Part shown: positions 1 through 10,375 of the stretch, one piece after another
Numbering within the stretch: position 1 is the stretch's first letter
How the letters are laid out: the number at the start of each line of letters is the position of its first letter
Assembly: GCA_902728285.1 (NCBI GenBank)
Contig: CACVBU010000540.1
Span: 1-64,000 of the forward strand
From: Clytia hemisphaerica
Taxonomy: Eukaryota > Cnidaria > Hydrozoa > Leptothecata > Clytiidae
Direction: 5' to 3'
DNA length: 64,000 nucleotides
Made by a program: the position numbers and the translations under genes
The notes under the pieces: model-generated
Seen by the model: the letters and a program-made list of their open reading frames with translations, nothing else
What the model was told of the DNA's origin: nothing
Databases searched by the model: none

Positions 1-60
1 TCAAACTCAATTTTAGACATGAAATCTCTCTGCTGATCCATTTTTTTCCTTCAGGAATTA

Positions 61-406
61 TGGATTGAATGAAGATTGTGGTGTGGATTCTTGCTAGAGC
101 GGTGGTACGCTCAAATACATCTAAAAAAGTATCCAAAAGTAGTAAAGCCTATAGCTGTACAAGGTCCAAAACTCTTCAACAGTATTCCCTCTGACATACG
201 AAATATCACTGGCTGTTCAAAAGATTCATTCAAGAAACGACTCAATAACGACTAAATATCTGTGCTCTATATAGATACCTGTTTTGAACCTTTGTTTTGA
301 ACCTCGCACGACGTCGCTCGGTCGCGCAACAAACAAGAAGATTGGCTGAATCGAATGCTCTTTTCTATCAAATTACACGTGTTGGGCTCAATGAGCTGGA
401 CAGATG
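61..406 (+). pseudogene. 3' remnant of a non-LTR retrotransposon reverse transcriptase
   Basis: The frame ending at the stop 253-255 reads KLFNSIPSDIRNITGCSKDS followed by FKKRLNND. This is the typical C-terminal tail of CR1/Jockey-type endonuclease-reverse transcriptases, where the 'FN.LP..IRN......FKK.L' signature follows the thumb. A second open stretch in another frame (about 297-406, ARRRSVAQQTRRLAESNALF onward) is probably the frame-shifted end of the same protein. No RT catalytic block is in the window, so this is the 5'-truncated or left-cut end of a dead copy. The family is inferred from the motif alone. Confidence 0.5.
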
Positions 407-1236
407 AATATCATCAAATCAAACTGAAGTATACTGAACTAAGTATATTGAATATGTAAAAATTAGAGAACAGAAGGTTAATAAAAAAATAGAAAGTCTT
501 GTGATTTTTAAAAGTTGCTACTTCGAGCGACTTTTTACCTTCTTATCTATTTCATTTTTATGTAAATACGCCGATGCTTCCTTATACTCTGGTGAGCAGG
601 AACAGAATGACCGCGGCGCACGAATAAAAACAGTCATTGCTCACATATTTAACCGGGGGTCTATAAATAACTTACAAAAGAAAGATTGCTGTAAAATAAC
701 ATCATCAAAACAAATCATGGCACATTTTCTAAAAACAAAGTATAGAACATACTGTTTTCAATATTTTATTTATTCAAAATTTATTTTATTTTAGCTTTTA
801 CAAGGTCAAAGTATATACTAACTTTCACCCGTTACTAAATTTGTTTTGGGTCTGCTAATAAAAAATTCTATAAGAGCAAAGAAGTAAAAAGTAACAGCAG
901 GAAAGCGGGCTTGCATTCTCAAACAGTCTCGAAGCCAATTCTTGGGGAAATAATCAAAGTTCTACTACGAAGAATTTACTAGCACTTCATCACAAAATGG
1001 TAAGGGATTGCGCTAAAATTACCTATCGACTTTTGTATTTTTAGTCTTTGTTTTAACCATTTCTAATCTGCGATTTGTTGCCAAAAGGTTGTCAAGATGA
1101 ATAAGCGAGATCAAATTTAATTGACTCATCCAAAAAAAACGCCTTTTAATTTTATGCTGACTCGGCAAAACAAGAGAGGTCAATTTTTAGCAGAACTTTT
1201 GAAAAAAAAACTTGCAATTTGTTGAGTCAAATTACA
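407..1236. other. intergenic, no gene seen; probable sorcin promoter/5' UTR at the right end
   Basis: AT-rich sequence with only short chance ORFs. The last 100 bases precede the sorcin-like ATG and should hold its 5' UTR. I see no clear TATA box. Confidence 0.4.
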
Positions 1237-4200
1237 ATGGCTTATCCAGGATATGGTGCTCCTGCCCCAGGAGGCTATCCAGCTCAAGGCTACCCACCAA
1301 CAACAACCAGTAGTGTTATTTATGTGCAAATTGCAAGTGCAAATTTATTTTGTTTTTACTAGCTATAAACTGAACACCATTAATTTTTGTTGTGCACTTT
1401 CTCTTATTTTCACTCTTAATAAATTCACTCTTAAATTTCTTAAATCTAAATATAAATAAAACCTCTTTACACAACACTCGAACACAACCGGGAAATTAGT
1501 TATTACCCATAAATAAAAGCTTTGTTAATAAATTGGCACATTAACATATTTTCCAAAAGTATTAACACACACGACACAATAATAATATGGAATATGCACA
1601 GCCCTTAGAGTTAGTATCCTATGCAAATCTTTCTGCCTGCATGTCATCCTTTAAAATACCGTCCAACTGCTCTAATTTGGGACTATCTGACCAAATAGGC
1701 CGATGTAAGTTACATGTGAGTTTACCATCGTCAACTTACCCGAAAATAGATGCGGCCATGATTTCATTATTCATTATTCATTATTTTCCCAACAGCACCT
1801 TATCCACCATTTCTGCTAACCATTCTCTCTCAAAATAAAAAATTTTGCTTCGCTTCAACCCTACGCATGTTTTGCGAACGAAAAATAAAGATCGATTGCT
1901 ACAGTGGCGCTAGATTTGGCAAAAAACTAAAATGGCCGCCAGGGCGGTTAGGCAGATAGATGGGCGTGACGCCCGCTGTAGTTGTAGGATTGAGGGCGGT
2001 CACATTTTCTGTAAAAAATCTTCTTTGTTTACCCGTGTTTACTCTGGGAAAAAGGTCATGCGTAGAGGGAATCCTGCGTAGAGACGATTTTAACAACGAT
2101 GGAGGTTGTAGTTGTAAAGAAATATAGAAATAATGAAATTTTGAGCAGTTTATCGAAATAATGAAATTTTCATGCGGGTGCTTTTTAGAGATGCGGGCGG
2201 CTGACGGTAAACTCACATGTGACTTTCATCGGCCATATGGGACTGCAATAGACCTTTTCGCATTTCCATCGCTATATTGAATACACCTTTCCTGTAATTC
2301 GTAAAACTAATGCGCGCGCATTATTTTGTTACTCTCCACCGTTTGGTCTCTGGAGGTAAACAAACCCATTTTAGCCTGCTTTTCCTTAGGGAAAGTTGGT
2401 GTTTTGAGCTTTTCTTAAGTGCTGTCAAACAAAATCCCCTCAAATTTTAGTATGTTCAATCTATTCATGATACTATACCACCCTGAAAATGAAAAGAGAA
2501 GGCCCTTTATTTTGCTCTAAATAGCCTGATTTTAGTCTATTTTTACCATATATATATTTTGGTTTCAGAAGTACAATTTCCAACCCCGGCAATTAGGCCC
2601 CCCCCCCCGTTTATTAAAATCTAGAAAATTTCCTAACCCCCCCCCCGTTTATTTCCACCCCTCCCCTGTTTATTTTGAACCTAAGAGTACCTCCCAAACA
2701 ATTTTATAGAGGCCCCCCAGGGGACCCTCAATACACGCAATCACGCAATTTTTTTTCGAAATTCACGCATTCACGCAAATTTTCCACGAGTTTCATGCAA
2801 TAACCCGATTTTTAAGAAATCAGAAAATTTTTCGGGTAAAATCGGGGAACCATTGGATCGGTGGGAAAAAGGGAAAATTCACGTGTTCACGCACACTGAC
2901 GCACAAGCTAGCCCAGATTCACGCTTTCATGCAATCAAAAATTGCATTTTTTTTTCAATTTTCACGCATTCACGCAACTTGGAACAAAAATTGCAATCGA
3001 ACCAATCAAACGTAATCAACCGTGATTAAATAATTGCGATTCGATTGTCGAACGTAATAGAATCTCAATCGAACGGCCGATTCCTGGGTAATATCATATT
3101 GTGTTTGAGTGCGTTCCAGTGTGGTTAGATTGGTTCGATTAATAGTTGACTATGTTCCATTGGTTCGATTGATTGTCAATTGCATTTGGTTAATCTTCGA
3201 TTTCGTTCGATTACGATTATGTTCGATGAGTTTGATTCCAATTAAATTAAATTGGATCACTTCGTTAGAGCTTTTTAGCGTGGGTAGCCGAGCGCTTAAG
3301 TATCGTATGAAAGAGAATAAATCTAAATCAATCGAACGTAATCGAATACAATCGAACGTAATCGAAGCAATTAAACGGCAAATCCTCGGTAATATTCGAT
3401 TCCAATTCAAGCGTGCTCGACAATCTTATTGCAATTATTCAATTGTGTTCAATTGCGTTTCAATTGATTCGGCATCCGATTCGTTCGTTTGACACCGTCT
3501 GGACATGCATAATTGGCATTATATTAAAGTGTAATCTTGTAGAAGAAAAATTAAATTTGCTTCTTTTGAAAACTAGAAATAACCAAATTCGCTCATCTCT
3601 TGAACAAGCACTTCAAAAAACCATAACATTAGACATAAACTCAAGCTAAAAAATCACCCGGGAAGGTGCAAAAATAATCCTTATATGGCTGACGGTAGAA
3701 CCGCCAAATGATCAAATCAAAACATTGATCTGAACCCGCTGAATGTGTGACGTCATAAATTACTTGCTTTCAGGTTGCGTGTTTTGATAGTTTGATGCGT
3801 GTACTCTGTCTTGGTGGAATTTTTTAATGGTATGAAAACAGAATATGCAATGTCTTGAAGAACAAATTTCTAAAAGGCTTTGTTTTGTAAATATTTCTTT
3901 TTGGATTAAGAAATTCCATCTTTTATTGTTCTAATGATTATACTATTATACTACTAATTCTCCAATCGACGTCCGGTCATTTTGAATGAAAACAGTTAAA
4001 AGCTAAAAAGGGTGCGCTATCAGTGAAAGTTATCGTGATATGTTATGACAGAAAGTATGATTGATAAAACTTGGTGGAGTTATCAAACAAATTTGTAGTC
4101 AAAGACATTTAGCAGTAAGTGAAAATACAGGCCCGGTATCAACAGACCCATGTTTCGAGCAGTTGATGGTATTATTAAATGGCTTTTAAATATGTAAATA

Positions 4201-7200
4201 CAGAGCAGATAATATCCCCCAATGGCTGGAGTAATTTTATATACAGAACTAAGTCAATAGGTTGTTGCGTTCTCCCAAACAATTTTCTAGTTTATATTCA
4301 AAGTTTCAAGTTTTATTTTCGTTTTATAAATTTATGTACATTTTACAAACTACTAACTCTGGAAACAACTTTTAGGACTTACTTACAAGGTGGTTGGATA
4401 TGGTCAACAAGACAATGGATATATGGAAGAACAAATTAGAAAAAAGGCTAAAGTAAAAACGATAGCTAAAAAATGGTTAAAATGAGGACAAAGTAAGACA
4501 TATAAGAGATAGAAAGAGGAGAGAACTGTGTACCTTGAAGTCGGGTAACTTGCATCAATGGGAGGGAAACTTGCATAGCCATCAAATGCATGACCAATCA
4601 AAGCAGTAAAAATTCCAAAACAAATGAACTATGCAACTCCGGTCGCAGCTCTAATCTACCATTTTAGAATCTTATATTTGTCGTGAGTATTTTTAGCGAG
4701 TTACTCCCAACAGAATTGCAGGTAAATAAACCAGCGTGCAATTTGATAATTAAAAAATCTTTAAGATCATAAATTTCAAGATGGTGGAAATTCATTTGAG
4801 CTCTATGCAAGTTTCCCTCCACTGATGCAAATTAACTGACTTCACGGTGCATGTATTTTTGTGCATTTAGTTTTCCCACTCCTCACAAAATGGGGTATAG
4901 GTACACACCCACACCACTGTATGGCTAGAATCATTTTGACCTAAACATTTTCAGAATTTGTTCAGGCCAAATAGCAAAACGATTTTTTTTAAAGTTTTAT
5001 TAAGGTTTTAAATTTTTATCATACTTTCAATTTTGCCATAGTTGTTTGGGAGAACGCAACGACCTATTGACTCAGTTTCGCATATTAATTACATCACCAG
5101 TTTGGGCCGAAAATTATCTGCTCTGTGTTATGGAAATAAAACCCTAACACTCAAGCTAATACTTTATAGGACGTCGCGCAGGAAGTTTCGCAGAGTTATC
5201 ACCTGCTTATTAGGGAGAATGTGTTCCCAAGAGAATAATCTACCATCCTTCAAATAAGGTTTACTCTTGCACATTGAGCTTAAGTTTATGTCTAAATATT
5301 ATGGTTTTTTGAAAGACTTGTTCTAAGAGATGAGAGGATATAACTATTTCAGTTTAGTCACACCAGGAAATCAAGCTTTCAGTAAAAACAACAAGTCAAG
5401 TTCCTAAGACAATTAGGTTAAAATAAAAAGCTTGAAACAAAATAAAATGTGAAACAGCTAGCTAACCAACCAATCAAAAGTTGTCATCTGTAGCCAGAGT
5501 GTTAGATGGGATGCCTAACCTCCCTTCAACAAGTTTTCACTACACCTGCTGATTGCAAACAACTCTTCGTTGCTGCTCGTTTTATTGCATCCAATCATAT
5601 TCTAGTATTCAGAATGACAACCTACAACTTGTTGCTTCTTGCTTATCCCAAACAAAGTTTGTCTTTTTGGACCTACCCCGGTGGGGTGGAGGTCCTATGA
5701 ATTAACCTGTGTCCGTTCGTCAGTTTGTTACCAACTTTTCTCAGGATTGAATCATAGGAATCTTTTGATTTTTGGTACAAAGGTGCAAAATGTGGCAGAT
5801 TCTGATTTTCGAAGAAAAAAAATATTTGGTCAAATTTCAGCAAAAAACAGCTAAAAAAGGGGTTTTAAGACTTTGTGAAAAATTTGATCATAAATTTTTT
5901 CTGATTTTTTACATGAAAGTAGGGTAACATCATTGGTAGGTAATTAAGATGGCTGAAGCAGATTTTCACAAAAAAAAATTTTCGGGCCCAAAAAACGAAT
6001 CTTTATCTATAAGAATCGCTATATATAAGCATGGATGAATTGCCTGAAAAACGAATTATTATTTTTAAGCATAGATCAATGTTCTTAGCCAAATTATTAG
6101 TTTTTCTACAAGAAGAAAATATCACGGTAGAGCGATGTGGTTTGAGTTATTCTAGAAACTTTATTTATTAAGCTGTTCATTTTTCTGATAGTGGATTCTT
6201 TTTATAAAGAAAAGCGTTTAATAGCTTTTTCATTTCTTTTTCAAAAGTCATGTTCATTGATTAGTTTTGATAACCAGGTAGGTCCGTAAAATTCTCACTT
6301 GTTTAATTGCTCTTCGGAATAACATAGTATTATTTTTGTCTTTCATAACAAAATTATTTCATTTCCTTGACAGGCCATTTTTCATGCCCAGACGCTTCCC
6401 CTCTTGAAATTACAAAAAATTGGTAAAAACTGCCTTTTTAATGGAAAAACAACAGAAAAAGTGCCTTTTTGGCCTGCTTGAGAATACGAATATGAATTAC
6501 CGTGTTTTTTACACTATTTGCAGCCCTGTGAATCCAGGTCGGCATTCGGCAATGCCGACCTGAAAGCCGACGTAACTTGAGCTGAAGTCGGCTTTTATTT
6601 GCCGACGTAATTTACACTCTAGGTAGGCGTCATGACAAAAGAAATGTTTTGGGTCGGCAAAGCCGACCTAAAGAGGAAAAATATTATTTGTTAGGTTATA
6701 ATCTAATTGTGTTATCATTTGATAACACATGATAATCAAGCCTCATTCCATTCTCTTTATAAAACATAAAACTTATTAAACACCATTATTAATGATATTT
6801 AAACTAACTGTAGGAAATTTATTGTCTTTGCCGACCTAAACAAGCTACTTAGGACGGCTTTGCCGACCTAAAATAACCTCTAGGTCGGCAAAATTTTGGC
6901 CGGCCTACGGCCCGTTTTGATTTTGTCTGAATTCACAGGGCTGCATTCGAAAAGTGAATTTTGACTTTAAAAGCTCATAAGTAGAGAACAAGTTGGTCAA
7001 ATTTAAAAAGTGATGGCTCAAATTTTAAGTTGGGATATCTACTTTCTAAATATCAAAACTCCAAGCACTTTGGGACATACATTTGTTCAGCCTCAAGACG
7101 TCGAGAAACGTCTGAACTTTTTCGTGGTTCACCAGGTAGTATAAATCTTTGAATACTCTTAGCTTAACCTCGGCTAGCCTATCCAGGGATGCGCTGAAGA

Positions 7201-8641
7201 TGTTCTTCAAATCAGTTGAGCCTAGATGTACCCCTTCAGAAGAAAAGCTGAACCATTACTTTATACAAGAATAGATTTCAATATTTTCATCAGTAAATTG
7301 AGTATATCAATCTATTCCAGAGTTTAGATTTGGCACTTATGTTAATTCTGAGTACATCACAAGCAATGTATGAAAAGCTATACTGGATGACCAGTTTTAT
7401 TGCAACTGTTGTCATTTGAAAATTTTTTGAAGACCTAGGAACAAAAAAACTGATTCAAACAAAATTCTTTTCTCATAGTTATGAAAATTATGTAAATTTC
7501 ATGGTTTATGATACCTTACTAGATATTTATTAACATAAGTTTCTTATTTAAATTCTTATTAAAAATGAGGAAATATCAGCTCCTAGTCAATTTATGCAAG
7601 ATTTTTCTGCAAAAGTTTTTTTCCTTGATGCTACTGGTTGAGCAAAGTTTTGTGAAAAACAAACTTCTTGTTTATATAAGGTTGTGAATAATTTACAAAG
7701 AAGAATATTATAAAATTTCTTCAGTCAATTTTACATTCCTCGATTAAAAGTTACCAAATTTATTCTTCTATCAAAAGATCCAGTTTTACCATGTCTTTTA
7801 CTCTGGTTTGTTGTTTGATCACACATATTGATCAAATGTACCATTAGGTAATCTAATTAAAAAAACTCTTTATATAAAATTTTGGTTGCTCAAGATTAAA
7901 CTGCTTCTGGGGCATAATTGATAAGATCAGTGATCAAACAGCATTTTTTGTGTCAACATTGTGTATGTGTTAAAGAAGGTTTATCAAAGTCTAAAAATGG
8001 TCTTTATTTGGAATAAGTATTTATATAAATTTCATTTTTGCATTAATAATCAATCATGGCATTCTATTATTTATAGGCTGACCCATTATATGGCTATTTC
8101 CAAGCTGTTGCAGGTGCTGTAAGTAGTATAGTTACAAAATTAACATTTTTAAAGGTGATGATAAACTTTTGCATGGATTTTTTTTGGGGGGAATCATGAA
8201 TTTAAAATCTTTTTGGACATAATTTTGTGACTCTGGCTTTTTTTCACCTAATTGTCTTCATTTTTCTAGGGATTTTTGCAAAAATCCTAATTTGAACTTT
8301 TTGCAAGGATATTATTCCAATTGAAATCCAATCACACTAGAGGTGAGCTTCAAAATTTTAATAGAAGATCTTTTAGTTATTGCAAAAAGTACAATTTGGT
8401 GTATAAAAAAACCAAACATCTAAGTGATAGTTTTTTTATATTTTTTGTGAATTTTTAGGACGGTGCAATTGATGCACAAGAATTACAAAGATGCTTGACC
8501 TCATCTGGTTTTTCAGGAAATTATCAAATGTTCAGTATGGAAGCTTGTCGCCTCATGATTTGTATGTTGGACAGAGACTATTCAGGGAAAATGGGTTTCA
8601 ATGAATTCAGAGAACTATGGGGTGCTCTCAACCAATGGAAG
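1237..8641 (+). CDS. sorcin/grancalcin-like penta-EF-hand Ca2+-binding protein, 5' three exons only
   Basis: Three exons: 1237-~1314, 8077-8118 and 8459-8641. Exon 1 encodes the Gly/Pro/Tyr-rich N-terminus ([20 protein letters not shown]) typical of sorcin and grancalcin. Exon 2 encodes [14 protein letters not shown], the conserved '.DPLYGYF.AVAG' segment. Exon 3 encodes EF1 ([13 protein letters not shown]) and a canonical EF2 loop ([13 protein letters not shown]), ending NQWK at a GT donor. Known family members are about 200 aa cytosolic proteins that bind membranes and targets such as ryanodine receptors in a Ca2+-dependent way and dimerise through EF5. Exons 2 and 3 join in phase 0. The exon 1 donor is uncertain: phase 0 is needed, so GT at 1315 or a little further on. 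EF3-EF5 (about 100 aa) are not found downstream before the oppositely oriented gene at 14.8 kb. The gene is therefore truncated here, mis-assembled, or has very distant 3' exons. Confidence 0.85.
1691..2240. mobile_element. MITE with ~35-bp terminal inverted repeats
   Basis: Left end 1691-1726 (CCAAATAGGCCGATGTAAGT onward) is the near-complement of right end 2206-2240. It lies in intron 1 of the sorcin-like gene. The inside has no coding capacity. Confidence 0.7.
2590..2685. repeat. poly-C / CCCCCCCGTTTATT tandem repeat
   Basis: Three imperfect copies of a C-run followed by GTTTATT. Long C/G homopolymer tracts recur in the window (22.5, 24.5, 39.66, 42.37 and 60.67 kb). Confidence 0.6.
2725..2990. 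repeat. array of ATTCACGCA words
   Basis: About a dozen degenerate copies of TTCACGCATTCACGCAA, mostly on one strand, with an interruption at 2800-2870. It is one of the single-word arrays described in the findings. No inverted-repeat ends are clear. Confidence 0.6.
2991..3495. repeat. foldback array of AATCGAACGTAATCGAA words
   Basis: About 500 bases made largely of (C/T)AATCGAACGTAAT and, in the right half, its complement (ATTCGATTGCG..). The apparent ORFs on both strands here are by-products of the repeat and are not genes. Confidence 0.6.
3496..4200. other. intron sequence, nothing recognised
   Basis: AT-rich, with no exon-like ORF flanked by splice sites and no repeat structure that I can define. 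Confidence 0.35.
4201..5125. mobile_element. foldback element with ~90-bp TIRs (outer element)
   Basis: The left end begins CAGAGCAGATAAT and runs through AGTCAATAGGTTGTTGCGTT to about 4286. The right end (about 5039-5125) is the near-complement (AACGCAACGACCTATTGACT ... ATTATCTGCTCTG). Another inverted-repeat element (4528-4851) sits inside. Confidence 0.75.
4528..4851. mobile_element. MITE nested in the 4201-5125 element
   Basis: TIRs of about 50 bp: 4528-4578 (GTGTACCTTGAAGTCGGGTA onward, then TTGCATCAATGGGAGGGAAA) against 4801-4851. Confidence 0.7.
5126..6519. other. intron sequence, nothing recognised
   Basis: No exon with splice sites. A G/C-rich patch (ACCCCGGTGGGGTGGAGGTC, about 5675-5694) stands out but is unassigned. 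Confidence 0.35.
6520..6944. mobile_element. foldback element made of GCCGACCTAAA words
   Basis: Ends are GCAGCCCTGTGAAT and ATTCACAGGGCTGC. The inside carries repeated AGGTCGGC / GCCGACCT words on both arms around a plain AT-rich core (about 6680-6820). Confidence 0.8.
6945..8076. other. end of sorcin intron 1, nothing recognised
   Basis: AT-rich sequence leading to the exon 2 acceptor (TTATTTATAG at 8067-8076). Confidence 0.4.
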
Positions 8642-9181
8642 GTTTGTATAATCATTTTTGATTATATTATTAGGCGAGACCAATTTAATTTGCCAAGCTA
8701 CCCGAGCCAAAAAAGAGGGTCGGTTGGTCGGCGAAAAAAATTAAAATAAAAGTAGAATTTCACCTAAAAGTTACTACATCTTTACAAAAATGCGAAATAG
8801 AAAATATAAAAAGACACATAAAGCTTGAATATGGCGCGCGGAAGCGCCATTAAATACGATCTTTTTAAAACAACACCATCTCGTTTAAAACGATACTATC
8901 TTTAGTTTAAAACGATACTATCACATTTAAAACGATACTATCTCGTTTAAAACGATAGCATCTCGTTTAAAACAATAGCATCTCGTTTAAAACAATACTA
9001 TCTTGTTTAAAACGATACTATCTTTTTAAAACAATACTATCTTCGTTTAAAAACATACTATCTTTTTAAAACAATACTATCTTTTTTTTAAAACATACTA
9101 TCTCATTTAAAAAGAAACTATCATATTTGAACCGATACTTACATCCAAAATCGAAATAGAAACTTTTCTTCTTTCTTCAAT

Positions 9182-10008
9182 AGGGCCGAGTTACGGTTGT
9201 CGAGTTATAGATCAACTAATTTGACTGATTATAAAAAATTCCGAGTTATAATAATATAAATCTTTCTTGTCTCGTTTATCGAATTTTCAACTGTGCGCAT
9301 GCGCATTACGATAACATGTGGCCGATCACCACGCTCTCTCAGCGTGCTTTCCGCGCCCGGGGTGGGGGTATTTAGGCAAATGGAGGGTACGGTATATGTG
9401 CCGCCCTTAAGGGTAGCTTTTTTGGATTTCCAAAGTCCCGCTAAGGGTCGGAAAAATCAGAAAATTAAATTTCAGTCCCACTAAGGGTCGGAAAAGTTTC
9501 AAACTTTCTACCCCCTGGAAGATCGAAATTTGGTCAAATTTGTCCTGCTAAGGGTCGTTGAATCCAATCCTTTTTTAAACCAGCAACTTGTTCCTCGTTA
9601 ATGATTTTGGTTGGCCTTCCCCTCCTCCTTAACGCCATAATGTGTGTGTCACTCTACCCCCAAGTTACCCACTCTCCACCGTAGCCCCTATGATTTGGGT
9701 AAAAGAGACAAAACCTTACTCGACATTTAAAAAGTATATATTTTCAAACTGTTAACTCGGCTTTTCAAACCGTAAGTTTCTTTTTTTTAAATGAAATTTA
9801 AAATTTATTTTCGAGTTAGTTAACTCTAAAACAAAATTTAAAAAAAATATTTCGAGTTACAAAACAACAGTAAAAAACTTTTTCGAGTTAAGAAGTTCCC
9901 TTATGACGTCATAATTTGAGACTTATGACGTCACATTCGTCGTAACTCGGGTTTTTGTAACTCGGGTTTTTGTAACTCGAGTTTTTGTAACTCGGGTTTT
10001 CCGGGCCT
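9182..10008. mobile_element. foldback of CGAGTTA words, nested in the 8825-10324 element
   Basis: Left end GGGCCGAGTTACGG, right end CCCGAGTTAC/GGCCC in complement, with several CTCGGGTTTTTGTAA copies at 9950-10000. Related CGAGTTA elements lie at 36434, 42050, 46409 and 59917. Confidence 0.65.
9350..9690. mobile_element. AAGGGTCGG-word element, nested at the third level
   Basis: It starts in CCCGGGGTGGGGGTATTTAGG and carries CTAAGGGTCGGAAAA three times, reading on one strand. The right border is not sharp. The same family is at 22503, 29621, 38160 and 45857. Confidence 0.5.
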
Positions 10009-10375
10009 CGTATGTTTTTAAACGAAGATGGTATGTTTTTAAAAAACAAAGTATTCTTTTAAAAGATAGTATGTTTTTAAACGAAGATTGTATCGTTTTA
10101 AAAAGATAGTATGTTTTTAAACGAAGATAGTATTGTTTTAAAAAGATAGTATGTTTTTAAACGAAGATAGTATTGTTTTAAAAAAGATAGTATGTTTTTA
10201 AACGTAGATAGTATTGTTTAAAAAAAGATAGTATGTTTTTAAACGAAGATAGTATGTTTTAAAAAGATAGTATTGTTTTAAACAAGATAGTATTTATTGG
10301 CGCTTCCGCGCGCCATACTTGAATTCATGGATAAAATGAAATATTAAACATAAAATTCTCAAAACCTTAGAAAAA

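Larger units (their letters stand above)
8825..10324. mobile_element. 1.5-kb foldback, arms of GTTTAAAACGATACTATC words (outer of three nested)
   Basis: Ends are CTTGAATATGGCGCGCGGAA(GCGCCA) at 8824 and its complement ending at 10324. The left arm (about 8850-9140) is an array of about 15 copies of a 16-20-bp unit GTTTAAAACGATACTATCTC. The right arm (10010-10295) is an array of the complement (AAGATAGTATGTTTTTAAAC). The arms would form a long imperfect hairpin. A second foldback (about 9182-10008) occupies the centre. Confidence 0.85.

Noticed and set aside
3109-3492. 127-codon ORF (+) and overlapping 86-codon ORF (-)
   Set aside because: Both are read-throughs of the AATCGAACGTAAT repeat; the residue patterns repeat and have no protein features.
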